A stretch of 47,084 nucleotides of DNA from Halobacterium salinarum DSM 3754 (GCF_008124605.1 NZ_VRYN01000008.1:1-47084); one strand, 5' to 3'. Positions 26,657 through 35,829 are shown, numbered from the stretch's first letter. The notes: generated by a model from the letters alone, not told the origin. Program-made: numbers and translations.

Positions 26657-28483
26657 CTACTCGTCGGCGTCGCCCGCGACCTCATGCAGGGCGTTCGTGA
26701 CCGTCCCGTGTTCGGCGGCGTGTGGCCTGCTCGCGGTGTCGCTGTACCCCTCTTCGGTGAGCCGGTTCCGGTTGAGGCAGAGCTTCGTGAACGTGGGCTG
26801 GAGGAGATCGAACGTCTCGAAGCGGTCGGACAGCTCCGGGAACTCCGCCTGGTACGCCGTGATCGCGTCCCGCACTTGCGTCCAGAACTCGGTTTCGTCG
26901 TAGCCGTGGTGGGCCGTCAGCACGTCCGAGAGGTATCGGAACACCCCCACGAACAGCCCACAGAAGTAGAACTGGCACAGCCCGTTCGGGGGCTCCGAGC
27001 GCAGCACGCGCCGCAGGTCGGCGTCCAGATCCGCCAACTCCGGGAGAGGTTGGTCGGAGATGTTCACGTCGTCGACGAAGTCCTTCACGCCGAGCCGCGT
27101 CGGCACGAACTCCTCGTCGAGGATGACGATGGTGTTCTCGCCGTGCGGGGAGAACACGGTGCCGTACCGGTAGAGGTAATGCAACAGCGGCGGCAACAGC
27201 GTGTCGAACAGCTCCGTCAGCCACGCCGACAGCTCCAGCGGCGAGCGCTCGACGAACTCGGAGATCACGGCCGTGCCGTCGGCCTCGTGGAGGAGCGCCG
27301 CCAGCGTGACCGCCTGCTGTGAGTCCGGGATGGCGTCGGTGATGGACTCCCGCCAGACGGCCCCCAACAGCTCGTCGTACTGGTAGGCGTTGTCCTCAAG
27401 CTCGCTGAACGCGGGGTGATCGTAGTTGACGCCCGCGACCTCCCCTGGCAACACGAGCTCGCAGTCGTCCCGCAGGAACGGGTCGCCGTCGCGGATGTCC
27501 GTGATGTACTCGGTGACCCGGGGCGCGGCCTCGGTGCGGTCGCCCGGCAGCCCGCGCCACACCAGCGTGTTCCGGATCTTCATCGGGAGCTTCACGTTGT
27601 GTTTCTCGGGGGCGTCGACGTTGAACAGCGTTCGAACCGACTGTCCCGGCAGATAGCTGTCGGCCCCGTTACCAAGCGGCACGATCGCGTCCGCGGCGAG
27701 CTCGCTCGCGTACAGCGACGTGATCGTGGTCTCCCATTGGTAGTTGTGGACGGGGAGGAGTGTGTACTCCTGGGGATCGAGACCCCGGTCCGCCAGCGTC
27801 GCCATGAAATCGTCGTACTGGTCGCCGAGCTCTCCGCGGAGCAACCCCGTGGGGGTGAGCCCGCTGACAGTTTCGAAGGTCACGCGGTCGGTGCGCACTG
27901 CCAGCCAGCCGATGGTTGTGGTCTGGCGGCGCTCGGGCGCGTAATCCCGGTAGTCCTCGTAATCCCATCCGAGACGTCCCTTGTTGAACGTGATCCATGG
28001 ATGACCGGTCATTTCGCTTTCGTACTCGGCGTACGAGCAGTCCGCAAACGACTCCGGCGCGCTTCGTGCTTCGATGTGGGCGTCCGCCAGCAGGGTGTTG
28101 CGGTACTCGCGGATCAAGTGGCCCGTGGTGAGTTCCGTGGCGTCGAGCGTTTCACGGGCGTCTAGGAGGAACCGAATGGGGTCGGTGGCGGTCGCCCACG
28201 AGTCGGCGTCGGCCGGCGCGCGTTCGATGGTGTCCGGGAACACGCGCAGCGTGTCCATGAGGCGCTCCTCAGCCTCGAAGCGATACCGGACGGTGTCCGC
28301 GTCGTCTGCCGCGGGCAACACGAGCCGGTATCGGCCGCCGCGGTCGGTGTCCGTGGTGCGTTCGGGGGCGAGCAGTTCCTCGTAGGTGAACTCACGCAAC
28401 AGCTTCGCGAGCAGGCTGCGCTCGACTGTCGCCCACGTGTCGGCCGTCACAGCGTCCTGGAGTGTGTCTTCGTACGTGTTCAT
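26657..28483 (-). CDS. iucC: IucC/RhbF-type NIS siderophore synthetase
   Basis: The 608-residue protein is an NRPS-independent synthetase that joins the second hydroxamate arm to the citrate half-product. The nucleotide/citrate motif GHPWITFNKGRLG lies near residues 183-195. The C-terminal ferric iron reductase-like domain (FhuF-type) follows, with LHYLYRYGTVFSPHGENTIVIL. Its gene is last in the siderophore operon, 25 nt after the monooxygenase gene. The order of genes matches rhbF in the rhizobactin cluster. Confidence 0.92.
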   Translation of the reverse strand: MNTYEDTLQDAVTADTWATVERSLLAKLLREFTYEELLAPERTTDTDRGGRYRLVLPAADDADTVRYRFEAEERLMDTLRVFPDTIERAPADADSWATATDPIRFLLDARETLDATELTTGHLIREYRNTLLADAHIEARSAPESFADCSYAEYESEMTGHPWITFNKGRLGWDYEDYRDYAPERRQTTTIGWLAVRTDRVTFETVSGLTPTGLLRGELGDQYDDFMATLADRGLDPQEYTLLPVHNYQWETTITSLYASELAADAIVPLGNGADSYLPGQSVRTLFNVDAPEKHNVKLPMKIRNTLVWRGLPGDRTEAAPRVTEYITDIRDGDPFLRDDCELVLPGEVAGVNYDHPAFSELEDNAYQYDELLGAVWRESITDAIPDSQQAVTLAALLHEADGTAVISEFVERSPLELSAWLTELFDTLLPPLLHYLYRYGTVFSPHGENTIVILDEEFVPTRLGVKDFVDDVNISDQPLPELADLDADLRRVLRSEPPNGLCQFYFCGLFVGVFRYLSDVLTAHHGYDETEFWTQVRDAITAYQAEFPELSDRFETFDLLQPTFTKLCLNRNRLTEEGYSDTASRPHAAEHGTVTNALHEVAGDADE

Positions 28484-28508
28484 GGGTTGGGTGGATTGGT
28501 GCGGTCTG

Positions 28509-29942
28509 TCATTGGTGGTGATCGTTCGGCTGGCCGGCGGCTGGCGGTGTGGTCGGGTCGTCGTCGCGGACGCGGCCGCCGGGCGCGTGGCTGGCGTACG
28601 CTTCCGGGGCGAAATCCTGGAAGACGGTGTCCCGGTCGACCGGGTACGGGGCGTCCGCGAGCAGGCGGTCGAGGATCACGGCGTTCCGGTACGCGCCCAG
28701 TCCGAGGTCGGGCGCGCCAACGCCGTGGGTGTGGAGTTCGGCGTTCTGCACGAACAGTCCTCCGGGCAGGTCGCCCCCGACGCCGTACTCCCGGTCGACG
28801 GCGAGACGGTCCTGATCGTCCCGGGCGAGCCGGGGCTCCAGGCTGCTGAGGAACCCCGGCGTGGGCCGGTGGTAGCCCGTGCCCAGGATCACGGCGTCCG
28901 TCTCGAAGGCGAACCCGGTGTCCGTCTGGCGGTGTCGGCAGTCGACGCGGTAGCGCCCACCTCCGGTCGGTTCGACCGCCCCGACTTCGGTGGCGGCGAT
29001 CATCCCCACGTTGGGGTCCCGGCCGCCGATCGACTGCTCGTACAGCGTGTCGTAGATGCGGGTGCTGGTCTCGGGGTCGATCCCCTTGTAGAGGATGTCC
29101 TGGTTGGGGATCAGCTCGTCTTTCACTGGCTGTGGCAGGTCGTACACGTAGTCGGTGTACTCCGGCGTGAAATGCTGGAGCCCGAGTTTCGAGTACTCCA
29201 TGGGGAAGAACCCCGCAGATCGCGTGACCCAGTCGACCCGCGGGCTGCGGTCGGATGTCGAGCGCCGCGTGAGCAGGTCGTGGACGACTTCCGCCGCGCT
29301 CTGTCCGGAGCCGATCACGGCGACGCTGTCGGCGTCACACACGGCCGCCCGGTGCTCGCGGTAGGCCGCGGTGTGGAACACGTCCGGAGCGGGTAGATCG
29401 CGGAACGCCGGCGGCACGTAGGGCCGTGACCCGACCCCGACAACCAGGTCGCGGGCGCGGTACTGGTGTGTGGGTGCGTCGTCATCGGTCGCCGACCGCG
29501 CTTCGTCGGCCGGCTCGACAGCGGTGACGCGGAAGTTCGCGGGCGTCGCGTCGTCGTCGATCGCCGTGATGTCGACGACGCGCCGCGAGAACCGGGGCGC
29601 AGCCAGCGACTCGGCGACCCACTGGCAGTAGTCGTTGTACTCCCGGCGCGGGATCTGGAACGTCTCGTAGAAGTAGAACTCGTAGAGCCGGTCGTGCTCG
29701 CGCAGGTAGTTGAGATAGCTGTAGGGGTTCGTCGGGTCCGCCAGCGTCACCAGGTCCGCGAGGAACGGCACCTCCAGGGTTGTGCCCTCGATGAGCATGC
29801 CGTCGTGCCAGACGAACTCGGGTTTCTGTTCGAGGAACGCAGCGTCCAGTGGCACGTCGTCGCTGCCCTCGATCAGGGCGGCCAGCCCGAGGTTGAACGG
29901 CCCGAGGCCGACGCCGACGAGGTCGTGAACCGACTCCGTCAT
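28509..29942 (-). CDS. iucD: siderophore N-monooxygenase (IucD/RhbE type)
   Basis: The 477-residue FAD/NADPH enzyme hydroxylates the terminal amine of a diamine precursor. An FAD motif GVGLGPFNLGLA lies at residues 10-21. The family hallmark FLEQKPEFVWHDGMLIEGTTLEVPFLADLVTL follows, and NADPH binding is indicated by VIGSGQSAAEV. The ATG at 29942 overlaps the stop of the acetyltransferase gene by 4 nt and starts at the family N-terminus. In this gene order the substrate is likely 1,3-diaminopropane rather than lysine. Confidence 0.92.
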   Translation of the reverse strand: MTESVHDLVGVGLGPFNLGLAALIEGSDDVPLDAAFLEQKPEFVWHDGMLIEGTTLEVPFLADLVTLADPTNPYSYLNYLREHDRLYEFYFYETFQIPRREYNDYCQWVAESLAAPRFSRRVVDITAIDDDATPANFRVTAVEPADEARSATDDDAPTHQYRARDLVVGVGSRPYVPPAFRDLPAPDVFHTAAYREHRAAVCDADSVAVIGSGQSAAEVVHDLLTRRSTSDRSPRVDWVTRSAGFFPMEYSKLGLQHFTPEYTDYVYDLPQPVKDELIPNQDILYKGIDPETSTRIYDTLYEQSIGGRDPNVGMIAATEVGAVEPTGGGRYRVDCRHRQTDTGFAFETDAVILGTGYHRPTPGFLSSLEPRLARDDQDRLAVDREYGVGGDLPGGLFVQNAELHTHGVGAPDLGLGAYRNAVILDRLLADAPYPVDRDTVFQDFAPEAYASHAPGGRVRDDDPTTPPAAGQPNDHHQ

Positions 29943-30649
29943 CGGTCCGCCTCCAGAGTGCTGTTGCCGTGTTCCCCGGACGGACACCGGTGCGTTGCGT
30001 CGTCGTGGTTGACCGCTGGGCCGTCTGCGGGCGGCCCGTTGGCGGCGATCGCACCCGGTGAGAACGCCCCCACGAAGCGCTCGCGGTCACAGACGACGCG
30101 GGTTGCGTCCTTGTCCTCGTGCGGGAAACGAAACGTCTCCCGTGGCTCGAACCCGGCGCGTTCGAAGGCGGCGATGGCGGCGTCGTTGGTGGCGTCGGGT
30201 TCCGCGACCACCCGGTCGGTGGCGGCGTGCCGGAACGCAAGCGCGGTCATCGCGCGCAACAGCGCGGTGCCACAGCCCTGGCCGAGGTACTCCGGCGGCC
30301 CGATGAGGATGTGGATGCCCTGGTCGTTGTCGTCGGCGTCGTAGTGGTCGGCCAGCGGGTCGGCGGCCACCCAGTAGCGCTCCACGTAACTCATCGGCAC
30401 GCCGTCGATGCAGCCGACGTACGCGGTGACGTGGTCGTCCTCAAGGTGGTCACCGATCGCCTGATGGAACGCCGGCAGCGGCGCACCCAGGCTCCAGTAG
30501 GGGGTGACGTGGTCGCTGGTGAGCCACGCGTGCAGGCGGCCCAGGTCGCGGTCGAGTGCCACCCGCCGGAACGCGACGGTGCGGTCGATCTGGGGGTCAG
30601 GGCGGCGATACGCGTAGTCGCTCGTGATTCGGGGCAGTGGCGCTGTCAT
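29939..30649 (-). CDS. iucB: GNAT acetyltransferase of siderophore synthesis (RhbD/IucB type)
   Basis: This 236-residue product is a GNAT-fold hydroxylamine N-acetyltransferase. Signature parts are RRVALDRDLGRLHAWLTSDHVTPYWSL near the N-terminus, GIHILIGPPEYLGQGCGTALLRAM (acetyl-CoA loop Q/RxxGxG/A) and AAIAAFERAGFEPRETFRFPHEDKDATRVVCDRERF at the end, as in IucB. An extra 45-residue tail is probably disordered. The ATG at 30649 overlaps the iucA stop by 4 nt. It acetylates the N-hydroxy-diamine to the hydroxamate. Confidence 0.9.
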   Translation of the reverse strand: MTAPLPRITSDYAYRRPDPQIDRTVAFRRVALDRDLGRLHAWLTSDHVTPYWSLGAPLPAFHQAIGDHLEDDHVTAYVGCIDGVPMSYVERYWVAADPLADHYDADDNDQGIHILIGPPEYLGQGCGTALLRAMTALAFRHAATDRVVAEPDATNDAAIAAFERAGFEPRETFRFPHEDKDATRVVCDRERFVGAFSPGAIAANGPPADGPAVNHDDATHRCPSGEHGNSTLEADR

Positions 30650-32469
30650 TGTGTGTCCACCCGCGTGACCAGCGGGTTCTCGATGGCCGTGTAGACGGAC
30701 TGCGTTTCGAGGTCGGCTTCGAGTTCGTCGCGCTCCTCGAACCGCGTGAGCAGGTTCGCCTTGCAGGGCACGCGGCGCTCGGTCAGCAGCGCCGACACCA
30801 GCGTCGAGTCGGCGGGTTCGTGCTCCGCCAACGACTCCAGTTCCGTGCGCAGCACCGCGAGCAACGCGCGCTCGTCCACGACGCCGCCCGCGCCGAGCGC
30901 GTTCACGACGCCGAAGGCGTTGTTGAACACGATGTAGTACCGGAGGCGTTCGTCCGCGATGGCGTCCGGGCAGACGGTGTCGGCGCGCTCGCAGACGCCG
31001 GGCAGCCAGTCGTCGACGTCGGCCGCCTGGGACGCCGGGAAGTAGTACCCCTGGTTGTCCCGGTAGAACCCGGCCGTCGGGCGGCCGTCGTCGTCGAGCC
31101 GAACGAGCGTGTTCTGCTGGTGGGCTTCCAAGCCGACGCCCTGCTGGAAGTACAGCCAGACGACCGGCCGGACCGTGTGCGCGAGGTACTGCTCGAACCA
31201 CTCGCGGGCGACCGCGCTCTCGGTGCGCCCCTCACGCGTGGCGATCCGCGACACGATGCGGGCCGCCCGTGCGGGGCCGTCCAGGCCGTCCTGGCAGAGC
31301 GCCGCGACCGGGGTGACGTTGTCCGTGTCATCGCCGGCGAAGGGGTTCTCGCGCAGCACGGCCTCGAACCCGGACTCAGCGCCGTCGCCCAGTGTGAGCG
31401 TGATCGCGGCGGGGTCCTCGATGATCGAGAACGCGGGGAACCGGTCGGCGAAGGCGTCCCCGAACCCGGTCGCGAGCAGCTCCGAGACGGCGACCCCGCG
31501 CGCCAGCTCCGGGCGCTTGTTGGTTCGCTCGGCGTTGGTGATCTCCACCGCCAGTGACCCCTTGTACATGAACGGGGCGTCCGGGCTCCACAGCGTCCGC
31601 ACCGACGACGTGGGGTAGAACGTCGGGCCGAACGCGCCCAGGTCACGGAGTTCGTCGCGCGCTATCGCCGCCGCGACGTGTGGCTGTGCGTGCAGGTAGT
31701 CGGCCTGCCACGGATGGACAGGCACCAGCGTGGCCTCCGACTCGGGGGGCACGGTGGTGGCGTCGGCCACCACCGACCGGAGCCACTCCGTCGCGGACGC
31801 GTCCCCGGCGGCCCACGTCTCCACGAGCGCCGGATCAGCGGCGAAAACCCGCAACTGGAAGCCGGCTCGCAGCTCCGGCGCGTACCGCGACTGCTCGTGT
31901 GGCGGGATCCCGGTACGGCTGTTCGGCGTCGGATGCATGTGGTGGCCGTACACCAGCGACTGCTCGGCGTCCCGGAACGACACCGTCGTGTCGTACAGCC
32001 GCTCGTGGTCGCGTGGCGTATCCCGGGCGGCAACGAAGCGCTCGGTCGCGGTCTGTGAGGCCAACACGCGCTCCAAGAGGTCCCGGCCCGCGGTCGGGTC
32101 GTCGCCATCGAGCGCGAGCTCGCGGCGCGCCAGCGACGCGACGCCCGCCGCGTCGATCGGGGACGGCGTCCCGGCCGGCGCGTCAGGCACGCCGGGGCGG
32201 GCGTACGCCGGCACCGCGAACAGGTGGCGGCCAGTGGCCGACGCGTACCGCAACGGGGCGAACACGGTCGTCGACTGGGCTGGGAACGGCACGCGGACGA
32301 CCCGGCGGTCGGCCCGCTGTGCGCCGGCCGGCACGCCGTCGGGGACAGCCCTCGGGGAGACGACCTCGCCGGCGTCGGTCTCCCTGAGGTAGCAGTTGAG
32401 GAACGCGTGCAGGGTGGCGGACTCGGCGTGCGCGGCCGGCGTGTCCGCCACCGCACCGACACCGGTCAT
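30646..32469 (-). CDS. iucA: IucA/RhbC-type NIS siderophore synthetase
   Basis: The 607-residue enzyme attaches the first hydroxamate arm to citrate. The N-terminal motif reads GHHMHPTPNSRTG (residues 175-187); family members normally carry Lys where Asn183 stands. Downstream FYPTSSVRTLWSP and MYKGSLAVEITNAERTNKRPELARG are well kept. The C-terminal FhuF-like part has QQGVGLEAHQQNTLVRL. Its start overlaps bdb by 4 nt and its stop overlaps iucB by 4 nt. Confidence 0.92.
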   Translation of the reverse strand: MTGVGAVADTPAAHAESATLHAFLNCYLRETDAGEVVSPRAVPDGVPAGAQRADRRVVRVPFPAQSTTVFAPLRYASATGRHLFAVPAYARPGVPDAPAGTPSPIDAAGVASLARRELALDGDDPTAGRDLLERVLASQTATERFVAARDTPRDHERLYDTTVSFRDAEQSLVYGHHMHPTPNSRTGIPPHEQSRYAPELRAGFQLRVFAADPALVETWAAGDASATEWLRSVVADATTVPPESEATLVPVHPWQADYLHAQPHVAAAIARDELRDLGAFGPTFYPTSSVRTLWSPDAPFMYKGSLAVEITNAERTNKRPELARGVAVSELLATGFGDAFADRFPAFSIIEDPAAITLTLGDGAESGFEAVLRENPFAGDDTDNVTPVAALCQDGLDGPARAARIVSRIATREGRTESAVAREWFEQYLAHTVRPVVWLYFQQGVGLEAHQQNTLVRLDDDGRPTAGFYRDNQGYYFPASQAADVDDWLPGVCERADTVCPDAIADERLRYYIVFNNAFGVVNALGAGGVVDERALLAVLRTELESLAEHEPADSTLVSALLTERRVPCKANLLTRFEERDELEADLETQSVYTAIENPLVTRVDTQ

Positions 32470-34040
32470 TGGTCGCCCCCGGCGGCGGTCGTGATCGGAG
32501 CGGTCCGGTCGGCCGCCTCGATCGTCGCGGCGTGTCCTTTGAACGCAACGAGTACCGACTGGATGTCGGCGACGGTTGTGCGCGGGTTCATGAGCGTGAA
32601 TTTCACGTGCGCGCGGTCGTCGACGGTCGTTCGCGCGACCACGGCGGTGCCGGCGTCGAACAGCTGTTCGCGGGCGGCCTCGGTGACGTGATCGGCCCAC
32701 GGGCCGGGATCACAGTGGGCGTGCTCGCGGACCGGCCGGTAGCGAAACGTCACCGCGTTCAGTGTCGGCTCGCACGCCAGCTCGAACGCCGGGTCAGCAC
32801 GCAGCAGGCCCGCCACGTCGTCGGCGAGCGCGAGCGTTCGATCCACGAGCGCCCCGAGTCCGTCCCGACCGAGCGTCCGGAACGCGACGTACGGCTTCAG
32901 CGCGTCGAACCGCCGGGTCGTGCGCGTGGACTTCGCCACGAGATTGGGGACGGCGTCGCCCGCCGGATTGAGGTACGCCGCGTTGCGGCTCATGAGCTCG
33001 AAAGATTCCCCGTCAGCGACCAGGAGCGCCCCGCAGGCGATCGGCTGGAAGAACAGTTTGTGGAAGTCCACGGCCACCGAGTCCGCGCGGTCGATGCCCG
33101 ACAGGCGCTCGCTGTGCTGGTCGCTGACTGCGAGGGCACCGCCGAACGCGGCGTCCACGTGGACCCAGAGGTCATGGGTCGCCGCCACGTCGGCCACCGC
33201 CGACAGGGGATCGATACTCCCGAAGTCGGTCGTGCCCGCGGTTCCGACGACCGCGAACGGGTGTTTGCCGGCGTCGTTGAGGCGCTCGACGGTCTCCCTG
33301 AGCGCGGTGGCGTCCATGCGGTGGCGGCCGTCCGTCGGGATCGTGACGACGGCGTCCTCGCCCAACCCAAGCAGAGCAGCCGACTGCGCGGCCGTGAAGT
33401 GCGCGTCGGCCGAACACAGGATTCGCAGGTCTTGGGCCGCCGGCGGGAGGCCGTGTTCACGAACCGACTGCCCGAACACGGTCTCCACGTAGTCGTCGCG
33501 CGCGAGCAGGAGCGCTTGGTGGTTGGACTCCGTCCCGCCGCCGGTGACCACGCCGTCGGCGGCCGGGCCAAGCTCGTAGAGCGCCGTGAGGTCGGCGATC
33601 AACCGCTCCTCGACGACAGTCGCCGCGGGGGCTTGGTCGAAGGAGTCAAGCGACTGGTTGCTCGCGGTGAGCAGCGCCTCGGCAGCGAGCGCCGGCACCA
33701 TGGGCGGACACTGGAGGTGCGCGACACAGGTCTCGTCGCTCGGATGCACCGCGTTGGCAAGCACGTCCTCCCGAACGGCCGCGAGCACGTCCTCAAGCGG
33801 GTGTCCCTCCGCGGGCAGCGCCGTGGTGTCCGCAAGCCGGTCGCGGAGGCGGTCGTAACTCGCTCCCGAGTACGGCCCGTGAGCGCCCCCGATCACGTCC
33901 AGGACGGCGTCGCAGGCGGCTTCCATGGCGTCGGCGTATGCATCGTTGCCGGCGTCGCTCCCGAGGAACAGCCGGTCGGCGAGCGCCACAGGGTCAGTGT
34001 CCGTGGACGCGTTCGCGCCGGCGCTGCGCGGCGGGCTCAC
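32466..34040 (-). CDS. bdb: L-2,4-diaminobutyrate decarboxylase (RhbB type)
   Basis: The 524-residue PLP-dependent decarboxylase (group II) makes 1,3-diaminopropane. Key parts are GGGTESNHQALLLARD (about residues 167-182), HVDAAFGG with the PLP-N1 Asp (about 294-301) and VAVDFHKLFFQP with Lys328 binding PLP. The start is GTG at 34040 in a GTGA overlap with the dat stop. No ATG near the N-terminus fits. It supplies the diamine backbone of a schizokinen/rhizobactin-like siderophore. Confidence 0.92.
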   Translation of the reverse strand: MSPPRSAGANASTDTDPVALADRLFLGSDAGNDAYADAMEAACDAVLDVIGGAHGPYSGASYDRLRDRLADTTALPAEGHPLEDVLAAVREDVLANAVHPSDETCVAHLQCPPMVPALAAEALLTASNQSLDSFDQAPAATVVEERLIADLTALYELGPAADGVVTGGGTESNHQALLLARDDYVETVFGQSVREHGLPPAAQDLRILCSADAHFTAAQSAALLGLGEDAVVTIPTDGRHRMDATALRETVERLNDAGKHPFAVVGTAGTTDFGSIDPLSAVADVAATHDLWVHVDAAFGGALAVSDQHSERLSGIDRADSVAVDFHKLFFQPIACGALLVADGESFELMSRNAAYLNPAGDAVPNLVAKSTRTTRRFDALKPYVAFRTLGRDGLGALVDRTLALADDVAGLLRADPAFELACEPTLNAVTFRYRPVREHAHCDPGPWADHVTEAAREQLFDAGTAVVARTTVDDRAHVKFTLMNPRTTVADIQSVLVAFKGHAATIEAADRTAPITTAAGGDQ

Positions 34041-35395
34041 GCCGACACCTCGGCTGACGACGAGAGCACGGCCGTGACCGCGTCGCTGAACCGGGCCGCG
34101 ATCTCGTCGATCTGGTGGCTGGAGACGATCAACGGCGGCAGGAACCGCGCGACCGCGGAATCCCGGCCGCCGGTCTCGATGATGAGTCCGCGCTCGAAGC
34201 ACGCCTGTTTCACCGCCGCCGCGAGGTCGCCGTCCGGCGGCGGGCGTTCGTCGCCCGCTGCGTCCGGAGCGACGAACTCCACGCCGAGCATGAGCCCGCG
34301 GCCGCGAACGTCGCCGACGACGTCGAAGTCGGCTTCGAGGTCGGTGAGCGCGCTGCGGAGCCGCGCCCCCGTTTTGTCGGCGTGGGCGGGGAGGTCTTGT
34401 TCGATAACGTGCTCGATGGTGACGCGGCCAGCCGCCATCGCGAGCTGGTTCCCGCGGAAGGTGCCGGCGTGTGCGCCCGGCTCCCAGACGTCGAGGCCCT
34501 CGTTGTAGAGGACGACCGCCAGCGGGAGACCGCCGCCGACAGCCTTCGAGCACGTGACGACATCGGGCTCGATGCCGGCGTGCTCGAACGACCACGTCTC
34601 ACCGGTGCGTCCGAGGCCGGTCTGGATCTCGTCGACGACCAGCGGGATGTCGTGTTCCCGAGTGATGCGCCTGAGCTCCTGCACCCAGGCGTCCGGTGCG
34701 GGATTGACCCCTCCTTCTCCCTGTACGAGTTCGAGCACGACCGCAGCGGGCTCCGTGAACCCGCGCTCGGGGCTGCTAATGGCGTGCTCGATGTACGTGT
34801 GGATGGATTCGTGTTCGCCCGCCGGCAGGCCGAACGGGTGGCGGTACTGGTCGGGATACGGGAGGTGGTGGACGTTCGGCATCAGCCCCGAAACCGGCTC
34901 TTTGGCGTCGATGTCGCCCATGAGGCTGAGCGCGCCCGCGGTCATGCCGTGGTAGCCGCCGTGGAACGCGAGCACGCTCCGGTTCCCGGTGGCGGTCTTC
35001 GTGAGCTTCAGCGCGGCTTCGATGGCGTCGGTGCCGGCCGGCGAGCAGAACTGCACCTTCGCCGTGTTCGCGAACGAGGCCGGCAGACTGTCGAACAACG
35101 CGTCGACGAACGCCTCCTTCTCGGGTGTGGTGATGTCGAGCGTGTGCAGCGGGCGGTCCTCGGCGAGCAATCGCTCCAGCTCCGCGGTCACTGCGGGATG
35201 GTTGTGGCCGAGCGCGAGCGTGCCCGCGCCGGCCAGGCAGTCGAGGTAGGTGGTGCCGCCGGCGTCGGTCACCTCGATGCCCTCGGCGTGTGTCACCGCC
35301 ATCGGCAGCGAGCGCGGGTAGGTGCGTGCGTTCGATTCGCGTCGGCGTTGGCTTTCGAGGAGGGCAGCGTTCGACGTGTCGTCGTGGTCAGTCAC
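34037..35395 (-). CDS. dat: diaminobutyrate-2-oxoglutarate aminotransferase (RhbA type)
   Basis: The 452-residue class III aminotransferase makes L-2,4-diaminobutyrate from aspartate semialdehyde with glutamate as donor. SPAGTDAIEAALKL binds PLP phosphate, AFHGGYHGMT follows, DEIQTGLGRTG gives the ring-stacking region and SKAVGGG carries Lys284. It is the first gene of the siderophore operon, directly behind the two iron boxes, and its stop overlaps bdb. Confidence 0.93.
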   Translation of the reverse strand: MTDHDDTSNAALLESQRRRESNARTYPRSLPMAVTHAEGIEVTDAGGTTYLDCLAGAGTLALGHNHPAVTAELERLLAEDRPLHTLDITTPEKEAFVDALFDSLPASFANTAKVQFCSPAGTDAIEAALKLTKTATGNRSVLAFHGGYHGMTAGALSLMGDIDAKEPVSGLMPNVHHLPYPDQYRHPFGLPAGEHESIHTYIEHAISSPERGFTEPAAVVLELVQGEGGVNPAPDAWVQELRRITREHDIPLVVDEIQTGLGRTGETWSFEHAGIEPDVVTCSKAVGGGLPLAVVLYNEGLDVWEPGAHAGTFRGNQLAMAAGRVTIEHVIEQDLPAHADKTGARLRSALTDLEADFDVVGDVRGRGLMLGVEFVAPDAAGDERPPPDGDLAAAVKQACFERGLIIETGGRDSAVARFLPPLIVSSHQIDEIAARFSDAVTAVLSSSAEVSA

Positions 35396-35448
35396 GATGA
35401 CCGGCCTCTCCGGGTGTCTCCGTCTTGGGTTTCTTCTGACATACGCAA

Positions 35449-35500
35449 TTTTTAGGCTAGCCTAAAAATAAATAAAACTACCGCTATTAGGCTGGCCTAA
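35449..35500 (-). promoter_or_regulatory. two DtxR/IdeR-type iron boxes and TATA region of the siderophore operon
   Basis: TTTTTAGGCTAGCCTAAAAA at 35449-35468 is a perfect 20-bp palindrome. A second copy, TTAGGCTGGCCTAA (35487-35500), is palindromic apart from one central pair. Their centres are 35 bp apart. Both resemble the DtxR/IdeR iron box (TTAGGTTAGCCTAACCTAA consensus). On the minus strand the TATA candidate TTTATTTA lies about 35468-35477, between the boxes, so the first box covers the likely start region of transcription. Repression of siderophore synthesis by an iron-loaded regulator is the expected role. Confidence 0.85.
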
Positions 35501-35685
35501 AACTGGGGGTGACGTTGCAACGGCTCGTCGGCCGCAGTGTGTGGATACACACTCTCTCCTCGTCGCTTTCGTACACGACCACACGAAATAAAACATCCGG
35601 CGGTTTCAGTTCTCGACCCATGCCTTCATCGACCACTCACACTCGACGACCCACCGCTCGCTCCACGACGCCTCCAGCTGACAGC

Positions 35686-35829
35686 CTACTCGTCGTCGTG
35701 GCGCTTGTCGTACATTCTCTCCTCGTGGCTGAGCCGCTGGCGCTCGCTGAAATACCTGAACGCGCCGACCGTCACCAACGCGATCGCCCCCAACCACAAC
35801 AACCCGAACACGATCAGGCGCCCAGCCAT
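35686..35829 (-). CDS. 47-residue membrane protein partner of the SPFH protein
   Basis: A short gene runs from ATG 35829 to TAG at 35686. The product has one hydrophobic helix near the N-terminus (MAGRLIVFGLLWLGAIALVTVGAF) and a charged C-terminal tail (RYFSERQRLSHEERMYDKRHDDE). The stop of the SPFH gene shares one base with this ATG (TGATG on the minus strand), so it is probably translated by coupling. Bacterial SPFH genes are commonly followed by a membrane partner such as NfeD; this could be a minimal equivalent. Function unknown. Confidence 0.7.
   Translation of the reverse strand: MAGRLIVFGLLWLGAIALVTVGAFRYFSERQRLSHEERMYDKRHDDE

Noticed and set aside
32469-34508. 679-codon plus-strand frame opposite bdb and dat
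   Set aside because: It is a mirror of two real PLP-enzyme genes; its composition is basic and no motif is present.
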